Program-made: the position numbers and the translations under genes
Part shown: positions 8,364-15,786 of the stretch, piece by piece
Layout of the letters: each line of letters opens with the position of its first letter
Numbering within the stretch: the first letter of the stretch is position 1
Source: Lysinibacillus mangiferihumi
GTDB lineage: Bacteria > Bacillota > Bacilli > Bacillales_A > Planococcaceae
Reading direction: 5' to 3'
Assembly (NCBI RefSeq): GCF_003049665.1
Contig: NZ_PYWM01000022.1
Span: forward strand, 28,544-92,543
Length of the DNA: 64,000 nucleotides
The notes under the pieces: generated by a model
What the model was told of the DNA's origin: nothing
Database searches by the model: none
What the model saw: only the letters and a program-made list of their open reading frames with translations

Positions 8364-9539
8364 TCATTCTTTTTCATCAAATAGTTTATCAAAATGAGAA
8401 CTTGCTCGTTGGTCAGTTTCTTGTAAAAGGTGGCCATAAGTATTCATTGTCGTTGTAATATTAGAATGCCCTAATCTCGATTGAATGACTTTAGGATGTT
8501 CTCCAGCATGAATTAATAAAGTTGCTGAAGTATGTCTTAAATCATGAAAACGAATTTTAGGTAAATCCGGATTCCTTTTCATAAAGCGATCCCACCATTG
8601 GCTAATTGAATCAGGACGATATGGCTTACCGAACTCATTTGAAAACAGAAAAATATGCTCGTTCCATTCTCGTTCCTCACCAGCTTCTTCTAATTGATAT
8701 TTTTTAACTGCAGCAAGCGTAACTAAATCGTTCATTATATTTGTAGGTATAGTTACCACACGTTTTCGTTTCCCCTTAGTCTCTTTTACAATAATTCCTT
8801 CTCCAGTTAAATTAACTAATGCTTGTTCAATTAATAATGTATTATTTTCAATATTTAAGTGTTTTTCTTCAATTGCTACTAGTTCGCCTTGGCGCGCAGC
8901 ACTAACTACTGCAAGTTCTACTAATAATCTTTTTTCAGCATTTTCACGATTATGTAATCGTTCAAACAATAATTTAACTTGTTCTGCACTATAGGCTTTG
9001 CCTTCTTCATATTTAAGTTTAGGTAGCTTTACATTTTTGCAAGGACTTTCTTCTATTAAGTTCCACTGGACAGCAACATTCATAATACTAGCGAAAGCTT
9101 TGTAAATATTATGGACTGTTGAAGGGGCAAGTTCACCTTCTTGTTCATCTAGCCTACGTTTCTTCTTCTGTAAATCTCCAACGAAGAAAACCACATCTAC
9201 TTTTTTTATATCCTTTAATTTCATATCACCGAAAATAGGAAGGATGCGTTTTTCTAAGTGAGTGCAGTTATCATGAAGTGATCTTGCACTATAATGTTGT
9301 TTTGCATAATTATCTTTCCATCGCGGATAAAGATTGTTTAATGTTATTGAATCTATATTACTAAAATAGACATCTTTACTTTGTTTCATTTCTTCTTCGA
9401 ACAGTATTAGGAGACGAATCGCTTCTTTTTCGCTTTTAACCTCAACAACCTTTGTTTTACGAATTCTTCGTTTGCCACGGTAACCAAGATCAGCAATTAG
9501 TTTGAATTTGTTTTTATCAATTTTTTTAACGTACCCCAC
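8364..9539 (-). CDS. int: Tyrosine recombinase (phage integrase)
   Basis: A 391-residue tyrosine recombinase that should integrate and excise element 1 at the adjacent tRNA site. An N-terminal arm-binding region is followed by a SAM-like core-binding domain (about 70-170) and the catalytic domain: Arg in SAARQGELVAIEE near 215, HDLRHTSATLL near 330, GHSNITTTMNTYGH with the nucleophilic Tyr near 366. The frame is open to 9575, but a GGGAG site 8 nt upstream supports GTG 9539, which overlaps the peptidase gene by 14 bp. Confidence 0.95.
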   Translation of the reverse strand: MGYVKKIDKNKFKLIADLGYRGKRRIRKTKVVEVKSEKEAIRLLILFEEEMKQSKDVYFSNIDSITLNNLYPRWKDNYAKQHYSARSLHDNCTHLEKRILPIFGDMKLKDIKKVDVVFFVGDLQKKKRRLDEQEGELAPSTVHNIYKAFASIMNVAVQWNLIEESPCKNVKLPKLKYEEGKAYSAEQVKLLFERLHNRENAEKRLLVELAVVSAARQGELVAIEEKHLNIENNTLLIEQALVNLTGEGIIVKETKGKRKRVVTIPTNIMNDLVTLAAVKKYQLEEAGEEREWNEHIFLFSNEFGKPYRPDSISQWWDRFMKRNPDLPKIRFHDLRHTSATLLIHAGEHPKVIQSRLGHSNITTTMNTYGHLLQETDQRASSHFDKLFDEKE

Positions 9540-10047
9540 AATAATTACTCCCTTCATGTAGACTATAATCACCAAAAAAATGGTTATTAAGATAGTGGCT
9601 TAATCTTTTCCTTGCAAATTCATAATCTACATTAAATAATAGTTGAATCTTATTAATAGCTTTTTCTTCATTTACAGGTAGTTGAATCTGGTTAAGCATA
9701 TATGTAGGTACACATGCATGTAAGGCAAAGTTATTTGCTTTCCATTCCTGGTACTCTCTAAACAAAGGATGAGTTTTTGTTTGATTGCCAGAATGCGAGA
9801 TTGCATGACCTAATTCATGACAAAAATCTTGCCACTGCTCCTGTTCAGATAATCGTGAATCTATATAGATTATGTTGTCGTAACTTACTGAATCAAAAGG
9901 TAAGTAAAGGACAGTAAAACCAAGATTAGGACCAATTATCCTTGGATCTAATTGATTTGGGTTAGTCACGCCAATATTAGTGAACAGGTCTCGAATGTAA
10001 TCTTCTAAATGAGTATAAACAAAATTCATAACATCCCTCTTTTGCAA
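9526..10047 (-). CDS. ImmA/IrrE-family metallopeptidase
   Basis: A 173-residue zinc peptidase with the HELGH active-site motif inside CHELGHAISH (about residues 89-98) and a downstream WKANNFALHACVP segment typical of the family. ImmA proteins cleave phage or ICE repressors to trigger induction. It lies between the repressor and integrase genes and overlaps the latter. It probably acts on the adjacent repressor, which is an inference from position. Confidence 0.9.
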   Translation of the reverse strand: MQKRDVMNFVYTHLEDYIRDLFTNIGVTNPNQLDPRIIGPNLGFTVLYLPFDSVSYDNIIYIDSRLSEQEQWQDFCHELGHAISHSGNQTKTHPLFREYQEWKANNFALHACVPTYMLNQIQLPVNEEKAINKIQLLFNVDYEFARKRLSHYLNNHFFGDYSLHEGSNYCGVR

Positions 10048-10135
10048 ACATATGTTCTTTTTATGTTAACAAAAAAATTCACCACTGAAAAGGCGAATTT
10101 TTAAATGTTTGGAAAGTCTACATAATAATGTAAAA

Positions 10136-10537
10136 TTACTTCTTATTTTCTTGTTGCTTTTTCCATACTTCATAATAAACTTCGAATTGCTCTAAAGCAT
10201 CAAGTAAATTTTCTGGTTGGTTTTTGAAAAACAAATTCTCTCTAGTTAAAAAGAAATCAATAACCTCTTTTTGGTATGCACTTAAATTGTTGTACGCCTC
10301 ATCTGAAATGCCAGCTTGTGTATGTAAGGCATTCTTGTTATCAGTTCTACCTAGTAGATAATCTATAGATACATCATAAAAGTCAGCTAATTTACTTAAA
10401 GTTTCAAAATCAGGTTGTGTTGAAGAAGTTTCATAACGAGCATATGTTGATCTATTGATTGTAAGGCGGTCAGTTAGTTCTTTTTGAGACAAACCCTTTT
10501 CAGTGCGTAATTTTTTAAATATCTCGCCATATTTCAT
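10136..10537 (-). CDS. CI-like repressor (XRE family)
   Basis: A 133-residue protein with an N-terminal XRE helix-turn-helix (LSQKELTDRLTINRSTYARY, about 17-36) and VSIDYLLGR ending the DNA-binding domain near 64. The C-terminal half is helical, probably for dimerisation. It lacks a LexA-type protease domain, which fits control by the ImmA peptidase next door. It is divergent from the Cro-like gene across four 17-bp operators and probably maintains lysogeny. Confidence 0.92.
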   Translation of the reverse strand: MKYGEIFKKLRTEKGLSQKELTDRLTINRSTYARYETSSTQPDFETLSKLADFYDVSIDYLLGRTDNKNALHTQAGISDEAYNNLSAYQKEVIDFFLTRENLFFKNQPENLLDALEQFEVYYEVWKKQQENKK

Positions 10538-10563
10538 ACAGTACGCTCCTTTCTATTCTCTCT

Positions 10564-10569
10564 ATTATA
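10564..10569 (-). promoter_or_regulatory. -10 element of the leftward repressor promoter
   Basis: On the minus strand this reads TATAAT, 27 bp before the repressor start codon. The -35 region (about 10587-10592) is weak, which fits a regulated maintenance promoter overlapping operators O1 and O2. Confidence 0.5.
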
Positions 10570-10586
10570 GGTGAATTTTTTGCACA
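10570..10586. promoter_or_regulatory. Repressor operator O1
   Basis: GGTGAA-TTTTT-TGCACA, 17 bp. The right half matches the TGTGCA-N5-TGCACA consensus fully and the left half 4 of 6. It abuts the leftward -10 box. Confidence 0.6.
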
Positions 10587-10596
10587 ATAAATATTT

Positions 10597-10613
10597 TGTG
10601 AAAAAAATACACA
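10597..10613. promoter_or_regulatory. Repressor operator O2
   Basis: TGTGAA-AAAAA-TACACA, 17 bp, one mismatch per half against TGTGCA-N5-TGCACA. Centre lies 27 bp from O1. Confidence 0.7.
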
Positions 10614-10620
10614 AAATGTA

Positions 10621-10649
10621 TTGACTGTGCAAAAAATGCACGATATACT
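10621..10649 (+). promoter_or_regulatory. Rightward early promoter (PR)
   Basis: TTGACT (10621-10626) and TATACT (10644-10649) with a 17-bp spacer. Operator O3 fills the spacer exactly and O4 covers the start-site region, so repressor binding would block it. Confidence 0.88.
10626..10642. promoter_or_regulatory. Repressor operator O3
   Basis: TGTGCA-AAAAA-TGCACG, 11 of 12 arm positions match, lying between the -35 and -10 boxes of PR. Confidence 0.8.
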
Positions 10650-10650
10650 A

Positions 10651-10667
10651 TGTGTAAGAAATGCACA
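10651..10667. promoter_or_regulatory. Repressor operator O4
   Basis: TGTGTA-AGAAA-TGCACA, 11 of 12 arm positions match, just downstream of the PR -10 box. Confidence 0.78.
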
Positions 10668-10681
10668 AAGGAGGTATTGAT

Positions 10682-10903
10682 ATGTTTCCTGAAATTTTAA
10701 AGGAACAACGAAAAGCTCTTAAATTATCCCATGAGCGAGTTTCTAATATGGTAGGAATTGAACGCTCCTACTACACCAAGATAGAGAATGGTCTTAGACC
10801 AAGTGTGAAAGTTGCACAAGCTATTGGAAAAGTATTAGGTATAGAATGGACCATTTTTTTTATTGAAATTTGTGCAAAAAATGCACATACGAAAACAGCA
10901 TGA
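10682..10903 (+). CDS. Cro-like XRE regulator
   Basis: A 73-residue, single-domain XRE helix-turn-helix protein (LSHERVSNMVGIERSYYTKI, about 16-35), the size of a Cro or small activator. An upstream in-frame ATG at 10661 includes the ribosome site, so ATG 10682, 7 nt after AAAGGAGG, is used. First gene under PR. Unusually, its 3' end contains a perfect copy of the operator palindrome (10871-10887), giving a C-terminal CAKNAH. Confidence 0.9.
   Translation: MFPEILKEQRKALKLSHERVSNMVGIERSYYTKIENGLRPSVKVAQAIGKVLGIEWTIFFIEICAKNAHTKTA
10871..10887. promoter_or_regulatory. Repressor operator O5 inside the cro-like gene
   Basis: TGTGCA-AAAAA-TGCACA, a perfect 12-of-12 palindrome and the best operator in the set, 220 bp downstream of O4 within coding sequence. 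Possible roles are a roadblock or a looping site. Confidence 0.72.
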
Positions 10904-10954
10904 TGCATAGTGTTTTTTACTAACCAAGCTATATAACTCGAAAGGAGTGAAGAT

Positions 10955-11116
10955 ATGAAATCTAAATTAAATAGAATGCCACTTGAAACAATGCAATGTA
11001 AATGCAACGTGTGCAGAAAAGAGTTGCATATCGAAGAAGCAAAGTACTGCACACGCTGTGGAACAGAATTAAATCTCAATCAAACTATTAGAAGAACGGG
11101 TCATCATTTCCACTAG
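10955..11116 (+). CDS. Small zinc-ribbon protein
   Basis: A 53-residue protein with C-x-C-x2-C (residues 15-20) and C-x2-C (32-35), a likely zinc ribbon. AAAGGAG precedes the ATG by 7 nt. It is the second gene of the rightward early operon and its last 29 bp overlap the convergent 3' end of the gene at 11088. No function can be assigned. Confidence 0.7.
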   Translation: MKSKLNRMPLETMQCKCNVCRKELHIEEAKYCTRCGTELNLNQTIRRTGHHFH

Positions 11117-11435
11117 ATTTATATGAACTCTGATGTACTATTTCAACCTTAGGATATTTATTTTCAATTAGTCCTTTCTCAGCAAATAAGGAGATTGAAG
11201 AACATTTTGGACAAAACACAACATTGGGCTCTAGTACGTATTCTTCATCATCTATGTCATGTTCGACAGGGTCATTAAAGTTCCCATTATGAAACTTAGT
11301 TGTTCCATAACATTCATTTCGAATAGGAAATCCACATTGAGTGCAATAAATATGTTCTGGATTCAAGTCTGAAACTTCGTTATTGCAATTAAGGCATTGT
11401 TTTAAAAACTTATTTTCATGCGTTTCAAAAGACAT
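11088..11435 (-). CDS. Zinc-ribbon protein of unknown function
   Basis: A 115-residue protein with two CxxC pairs at the N-terminus (CLNC near 14, CTQC near 31) and a third, CPKC, near 75, separated by an acidic segment. The first pairs form a zinc ribbon; the rest may form another. It points against the early operon and has a GAGGTGA ribosome site. Being expressed leftward like the repressor, it may be made in the lysogen. Confidence 0.72.
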   Translation of the reverse strand: MSFETHENKFLKQCLNCNNEVSDLNPEHIYCTQCGFPIRNECYGTTKFHNGNFNDPVEHDIDDEEYVLEPNVVFCPKCSSISLFAEKGLIENKYPKVEIVHQSSYKSSGNDDPFF

Positions 11436-11445
11436 TATCTCACCT

Positions 11446-11473
11446 CCAATCTACCAATATTTTAGCAGATTGG
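11446..11473. repeat. Inverted repeat in a divergent promoter region
   Basis: CCAATCT (11446-11452) and AGATTGG (11467-11473) are perfect inverted arms 14 bp apart between the leftward zinc-ribbon gene and the rightward antirepressor gene; a candidate operator for both. Confidence 0.45.
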
Positions 11474-11501
11474 AAAAATATAAAACATAGGAGGCTTTAT
11501 C

Positions 11502-12347
11502 ATGAATCAATTAACAGTAGTTGAACAAAAGTTAGTACCCTTTGGTGATTATGAAATTCTTGCGGTAAAAACTGATGACGGTAAAATCCGTGCGGCAGTT
11601 AGTTGGGTGTGTAACGGAATTAAACTTAACGAAAATCAAAAAGATAGACAAGTCAAAAACATACAAAGTGACTTGGTTCTTTCAAAAGGTAGCAAAAAGC
11701 TATCCGTCATATTTGACGGTCAGGTTAGAGAAGCATTGTGTATTGAATTAGATTTCCTTCCATTATGGTTAGCGAAAATTTCAATCACACCATCAATGCA
11801 AGAGAATAACCCACAGGCTGTTGAAAATCTAGTGACATATCAACTTAAAGCTAAAGACGTATTAGCAGAGGCATTTTTACCGCAAGTACAACCTAAAACA
11901 CAAGCTGAACTAATTGCAATGATCGCTCAACAAGGTGTAGAGCAAGAACGCCGCCTAAATGTTGTTGAACAACGCACAGCTCAACTAGCAGCCCAACAAG
12001 AAAATATCACACAAATTGTTTCTCTTAATCCTAATGAATGGAAGGACAAGGTTAATGTCATTCTAAACAAAATCGCCTTAGCTCGTGGAGGCGGTGAACA
12101 ATATCGCCTAGCGAGAAATGAAAGCTATGAGTTGTTAGAAAGACGTGGCCATTGTCGTTTAAATATTCGCTTGGAAAATCGAAAGAAAGAAGCTCTATCA
12201 AACGGAATCATTTCTAAAGCAAAAATTGAAAAGTTTAAAAAGATTGATGTAATTGCTGATGATCCTAAACTAGTTGAAATCTACTTAGCGATTGTGAAAG
12301 AAATGGCTATAACACACAAAATTAAAGTAGAAGGGTTGGGAGCCTAA
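11502..12347 (+). CDS. Phage antirepressor (P22 AR N-terminal and ORF6C domains)
   Basis: A 281-residue antirepressor. Residues 1-125 match the P22-type antirepressor N-terminal domain (FGDYEILAVKTDDGKIRAAV; FLPLWLAKI). A Gln-rich linker (about 125-165) leads to an ORF6C-type domain (RGHCRLNIRLENRKKEALSN; VEIYLAIVKEMA). Antirepressors inactivate repressors by direct contact. AGGAGG precedes the ATG. The stop overlaps the next start (TAATG), so translation is coupled. Confidence 0.92.
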   Translation: MNQLTVVEQKLVPFGDYEILAVKTDDGKIRAAVSWVCNGIKLNENQKDRQVKNIQSDLVLSKGSKKLSVIFDGQVREALCIELDFLPLWLAKISITPSMQENNPQAVENLVTYQLKAKDVLAEAFLPQVQPKTQAELIAMIAQQGVEQERRLNVVEQRTAQLAAQQENITQIVSLNPNEWKDKVNVILNKIALARGGGEQYRLARNESYELLERRGHCRLNIRLENRKKEALSNGIISKAKIEKFKKIDVIADDPKLVEIYLAIVKEMAITHKIKVEGLGA

Positions 12348-12583
12348 TGTTAGAACTAATCAGAAAAAACACTTTACTCACAGATCAATTTGCAATTGAA
12401 ACTGATACAAACGTTGATAGTGCTTTATCAGTTGTTTCTATAAATGCAGTAGATGGAAATGAAGCTGATGGCTTCAAAGAAAACACAGGTATAACTTTAA
12501 GTCTTGACTATGAAGAATTAGATGAAATCATCTTCATTTTACAAGAAGCTAGTAACGCTCTTAAACGATCAGAAAATCGATAG
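12347..12583 (+). CDS. Hypothetical early phage protein
   Basis: A 78-residue acidic protein with no motif I recognise, predicted as two beta-rich segments and a C-terminal helix (DEIIFILQEASNALKRS). It is translationally coupled to the antirepressor and followed 17 bp later by a putative DNA-binding protein. Confidence 0.7.
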   Translation: MLELIRKNTLLTDQFAIETDTNVDSALSVVSINAVDGNEADGFKENTGITLSLDYEELDEIIFILQEASNALKRSENR

Positions 12584-12600
12584 ATTAGGAGGTTAATAAA

Positions 12601-12951
12601 TTGAATCTAACAATAGATGAACTAAAAGAAGCGTTATTAAACGCTGAATTAGCTGACTTGTTTCAAAAGGCTTATAAGCAAGGTGTTGAAGATTGTAGAG
12701 AAAGCATGAGATTTGAATTATCTCTACCATCAAACTTAAAAAAAGAACATGTAGCTCAAATATTTCAGTGTGAATTACCAACTGTAGAAAAGATCATACG
12801 CATGGATGGATTTCCTAAATGTCATGCACTAACAGCTCGTTATCCAAGAGATAAAGTGTTGGAATGGCGAGATAAAAATGTAATGTACATGAACTCACGT
12901 CTTGGTATCTATGTGAGTGAAAATGAAAGTCTCAGATTATTGAGAGCATAG
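12601..12951 (+). CDS. Excisionase-like or DUF771-like DNA-binding protein
   Basis: A 116-residue protein starting at TTG, 9 nt after GGAGG. Residues 45-95 (EHVAQIFQCELPTVEKII ... RYPRDKVLEWRDKN) resemble the winged helix of excisionase/MerR-like proteins. A helical N-terminal part precedes it. It could direct excision or be an early regulator; position does not decide. Confidence 0.68.
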   Translation: MNLTIDELKEALLNAELADLFQKAYKQGVEDCRESMRFELSLPSNLKKEHVAQIFQCELPTVEKIIRMDGFPKCHALTARYPRDKVLEWRDKNVMYMNSRLGIYVSENESLRLLRA

Positions 12952-13104
12952 GAGAGGCCAGGGCAAATGGCCTCGTCAAACTACCAATCTAGTAAAAGAG
13001 GTAGGGGCAAATCTACCTCTTGTCACTATATTAAGTTAACTTGGGAGAAATTTGTATTCCACTATGGAATTTATTCCGATTCAGAATATTTAGGAGGACT
13101 TTTT

Positions 13105-13395
13105 ATGTTCGATGCACTTGAACACGGAAAAATGTTAAAACTCTTTCGCAAGAAAGCCAAAATGACTCAAGAGGATATCGCGGAAGAATTAAATATAACT
13201 CAATCATGCGTAAGTAAATATGAAAGTGGCAGGAAGGTATTGGACTTATCGACTTTTTTAAAGTGGATTAACATAACCAACTCGGAGATACCAGCCGCAG
13301 CAATGTTGTTCGGAATGGACACAGTGAATATGGTGACTCAGTTAATGCCGATGGTGCCAATGTTTATAGGAGGATTATTCAATTGGATGCTTTAA
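13105..13395 (+). CDS. XRE regulator with hydrophobic C-terminus
   Basis: A 96-residue protein. The helix-turn-helix (MTQEDIAEELNITQSCVSKY) covers residues 20-39. The last 35 residues are Met-rich and hydrophobic (MVTQLMPMVPMFIGGLFNWM), suggesting membrane attachment or an amphipathic oligomerisation helix. The frame is open from 12967, but AGGAGG with ATG 13105 gives the only good start. It overlaps the next gene by 13 bp. Confidence 0.8.
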   Translation: MFDALEHGKMLKLFRKKAKMTQEDIAEELNITQSCVSKYESGRKVLDLSTFLKWINITNSEIPAAAMLFGMDTVNMVTQLMPMVPMFIGGLFNWML

Positions 13396-13634
13396 AACGA
13401 ATCAACGACCAAATCATCAAAGAAAAGGCTTGTATTAATGACTTAATAAAAGAAATCGCTATGTATACACAAAATGGACGATACAAGTTAGCTGCTGAAC
13501 GTGGTCGCGATATGCAAAACTCTATTATTCGTATTCAACAGTTAGAAGGTCAAAAAGGGTTGCACTTACTGGCTCTCAAATATGTAGGAAAAGGCATTAA
13601 TGCAGAGGTGGTACCGAGACATGTTCAAGTTTAA
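13383..13634 (+). CDS. Hypothetical phage protein, coiled-coil rich
   Basis: An 83-residue, mostly helical protein starting at TTG 9 nt after GGAGG and overlapping the XRE gene. Heptad-like spacing (INDQIIKEKACINDLIKEIA) suggests a coiled coil. Function unknown. Confidence 0.65.
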   Translation: MDALKRINDQIIKEKACINDLIKEIAMYTQNGRYKLAAERGRDMQNSIIRIQQLEGQKGLHLLALKYVGKGINAEVVPRHVQV

Positions 13635-13689
13635 AGCGTGGTGGAGGCTCACGTTAAAAGAGCGCTTAATATCAATCAGAAAGTGGTGA
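13621..13689 (+). CDS. Possible 22-residue peptide
   Basis: ATG at 13621 opens a 22-codon frame encoding a basic, Trp-rich peptide (MFKFKAWWRLTLKERLISIR...). A GAGGTGG stretch lies about 11 nt upstream, inside the previous gene. Small basic Trp-rich phage peptides exist, but this could be chance. Confidence 0.35.
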   Translation: MFKFKAWWRLTLKERLISIRKW

Positions 13690-13695
13690 ATAAGA

Positions 13696-13785
13696 ATGTT
13701 CATTAGTGCAGGGGATTGGTTACATCTCAACAAGAAACAACGTAGATTATTGCTTGAAATGCATGCAAATAAAAAAGCTGCTTAA
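13696..13785 (+). CDS. Possible 29-residue peptide
   Basis: A 29-codon frame (MFISAGDWLHLNKKQRRLLLE...) with only a weak GGTG ribosome site. An imperfect hairpin (13777-13806) without a U-run overlaps its end. It fills an otherwise empty gap but is not strongly supported. Confidence 0.35.
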   Translation: MFISAGDWLHLNKKQRRLLLEMHANKKAA

Positions 13786-13806
13786 TCAATGACGTGATTA
13801 AACAGC
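13777..13806 (+). other. Intergenic hairpin
   Basis: GCTGCTTAATCA and TGATTAAACAGC pair with one mismatch around a 6-nt loop. No T-run follows, so it is more likely an RNA stability or processing element than a terminator. Confidence 0.45.
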
Positions 13807-13848
13807 AACAACATATACAAGTTCATTATAACACACGGAGGTAATTAA

Positions 13849-14184
13849 ATGAATATCGAACTAATCGCAAAAATCTGTCACAACGTGAACAAAGCTTACT
13901 GTGAAAGTCAAAATGATTTCTCACAATCTAGTTGGGAAGAGGCGCCAGAGTGGCAAAAGTCATCTGCAATCAGCGGAGTACAGTACCACCTAGAAAATGA
14001 AGTAACGCCTGAAATGTCCCATGAAAACTGGTTAAAACAAAAGCTAGATGAAGGTTGGGTTTATGGCAAAGAAAAAAATCCAGAGTTAAAAACTCATCCA
14101 TGTATTATGCGTTACGATGAGTTGCCGAAGTACCAGCGTACAAAGGATGCGCTATTCAAATCAGTAGTCGATTCATTCAAATAA
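13849..14184 (+). CDS. RyR-domain phage protein
   Basis: A 111-residue protein whose core (WEEAPEWQKSSAISGVQYHL, then THPCIMRYDELPKYQRTKDAL) matches the ryanodine-receptor RyR domain found in many phage and bacterial proteins. In phages its role is unknown; a ligand- or nucleotide-binding role has been proposed for the fold. CGGAGG precedes the ATG. Confidence 0.82.
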   Translation: MNIELIAKICHNVNKAYCESQNDFSQSSWEEAPEWQKSSAISGVQYHLENEVTPEMSHENWLKQKLDEGWVYGKEKNPELKTHPCIMRYDELPKYQRTKDALFKSVVDSFK

Positions 14185-14190
14185 ATTAAA

Positions 14191-14294
14191 GACGTTTGCG
14201 AGTCGAAACTCGCTCTCGTCAAGCAGTTTGTAAATGGTTGGTTAGCCGTTTCCTCTTTGGAATTTACAAGCTGCTTGATGGGAAAGCCCATCAA
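14191..14294 (+). ncRNA. Candidate structured RNA of three hairpins
   Basis: Three consecutive hairpins fill the gap between two genes. H1 (14191-14220): GACG and GCGAGT pair with ACTCGC and CGTC around a CGAA loop. H2: 17 nt at 14219-14235 pair with 14262-14278 including one G-U. H3 (14275-14294): TTGATGGG-AAAG-CCCATCAA. H2 and H3 share bases 14275-14278, so they compete. No U-run follows. It may be a leader or regulatory RNA. Confidence 0.55.
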
Positions 14295-14321
14295 AAAATA
14301 AAAACGAAAGGGTTGATTTGT

Positions 14322-14591
14322 ATGGATAAACGTATGACCGAACTTTTAGAACTAGCTTCCAAAGTGCCGCAAATTGTTCATTCATTAGGTATCAAATCAG
14401 TTATTAATTTGACTGTAAATGAGTTGTATGGCGTTGAGGTGCAGGTCTTAAACACCAATGAGCTCTTGAATCTTAATTGGGAGTTAGCCAGCTATAACCG
14501 AATTGTGGCAGAAGTAGAAGGTATCAAGTTTACCACTTGTTTAACTGAATTTGAAAAAGATCACTTATTCATACAGGAGGCGATAGCGTGA
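14322..14591 (+). CDS. Hypothetical early phage protein
   Basis: An 89-residue acidic protein of unknown function, helical at both ends (TELLELASKVPQIVHSLGIK) with a central beta stretch. The frame is open from 14196, but that part lies in the hairpin region; ATG 14322 is chosen because AAAGGG precedes it. It overlaps the next gene by 4 bp (GTGA). Confidence 0.65.
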   Translation: MDKRMTELLELASKVPQIVHSLGIKSVINLTVNELYGVEVQVLNTNELLNLNWELASYNRIVAEVEGIKFTTCLTEFEKDHLFIQEAIA

Positions 14592-14812
14592 ATTTATTAG
14601 TAGAAAATCCGATGGTGTTAGGCACTATCGAGCCAGTAAATCAAGTTCCAACATTTCGTTATATCGAAGAAGATTTTCGAGATGTATATGGCTCTCTAAT
14701 TGTAAGTAATGACGATTATATGAAATTTCCAAATGGCGATGTAGTGCATTTCGACAACATTCACACGTATCTAGAAACATACTTCGGTGCAGCATTTTGT
14801 ACAAAAAAATAA
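14588..14812 (+). CDS. Hypothetical early phage protein
   Basis: A 74-residue protein starting at GTG after an AGGAGG site and coupled to the previous gene. It has aromatic and acidic residues and no motif I know. A short hairpin (CCACTA/TAGTGG) follows without a T-run. Confidence 0.65.
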   Translation: MNLLVENPMVLGTIEPVNQVPTFRYIEEDFRDVYGSLIVSNDDYMKFPNGDVVHFDNIHTYLETYFGAAFCTKK

Positions 14813-14886
14813 ACCACTACTCGTAATAGTGGCTTAAACAAATCAAATATTTAGCGCAATTATAGCGCACTACAGGAGGAATTTCA

Positions 14887-15786
14887 ATGAGTAACTTAGC
14901 AGAACAGTTTAATAATCCAACTGCCTACCAACAACCACAAGGTGGAGGGGTACTAGCTCAAGCTAGTTCCTCTCGTGAAATGGAAGAGGTCAAAGGTCAG
15001 ATTTTCATGGCGAAGTCATATCCACGTAATTATTTTGAAGCTGAAAAACGTATTCAAGATGCTTGTAAACGTCCTTCGTTAGCTGGTACTTCTATGTACG
15101 CATACAATCGAGGAGCTACCAAGGTAGAAGGTGCTTCCATTCGATTAGCAGAGGTATTAGCACAAAATTGGGGTAATTTATCATACGGTATTCAAGAATT
15201 GGAACAACGCGAAGGTGAATCAGTAGCAAAAGCATTTTGTTGGGACTTAGAAACGAATGTACGTCAAGAAAAAGTATTTACAGTGAAGCATGTACGTAGT
15301 GCCAGAGGAAACTTAATACCGTTAAAAGATCCAAGAGATATTTATGAACGAGTTGCGAGTGATGGTGCGCGTCGACTACGTGCATGTATTTTAGGAGTTA
15401 TTCCAGGTGATGTTGTTGAAATGGCTATTGAACAATGCAGATTAACACTATCTGGACAATCTGATAAACCCTTAAAAGAACGTGTAAGTGGAGCATTAGC
15501 TCACTTTAAGGAAAAGTACGGTGTTACTCAAGAAATGATAGAAGATCGCTTTGGTTATAGTGCTTCGTCATTTAGTGAATTTGATCTTGTTCAATTAACA
15601 AACATTCGAAATTCTATTAAAGACGGTATGTCTATCGTAGAAGATTGGTTCAACAAAGATATTGGTAAAAACCAATCAAGCGCATTAGGAGAAGATTTTA
15701 AAGCTCAAACAGAACCAAAAACAGAGGTGAAACCAGATGCACCAAACGACATTCCAATTGAACAGCCAGAACTACCACTCGAGTGA
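14887..15786 (+). CDS. Candidate single-strand annealing recombinase
   Basis: A 299-residue soluble protein with conserved-looking blocks (MAKSYPRNYFEAEKRIQDAC near 41, YNRGATKVEGASIRLAEVLA near 73, DPRDIYERVASDGARRLRAC near 147) and an acidic tail. I recall it as a widespread phage family of unassigned fold. It overlaps a PD-(D/E)XK exonuclease gene, the partner arrangement of RecT/Redβ/Erf-type annealases, so an annealing role is inferred from context only. Confidence 0.55.
   Translation: MSNLAEQFNNPTAYQQPQGGGVLAQASSSREMEEVKGQIFMAKSYPRNYFEAEKRIQDACKRPSLAGTSMYAYNRGATKVEGASIRLAEVLAQNWGNLSYGIQELEQREGESVAKAFCWDLETNVRQEKVFTVKHVRSARGNLIPLKDPRDIYERVASDGARRLRACILGVIPGDVVEMAIEQCRLTLSGQSDKPLKERVSGALAHFKEKYGVTQEMIEDRFGYSASSFSEFDLVQLTNIRNSIKDGMSIVEDWFNKDIGKNQSSALGEDFKAQTEPKTEVKPDAPNDIPIEQPELPLE

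Noticed and set aside
12967..13104. N-terminal extension of the XRE protein
   Set aside because: AGGAGG and ATG 13105 begin the recognisable domain; the upstream part has no known features.
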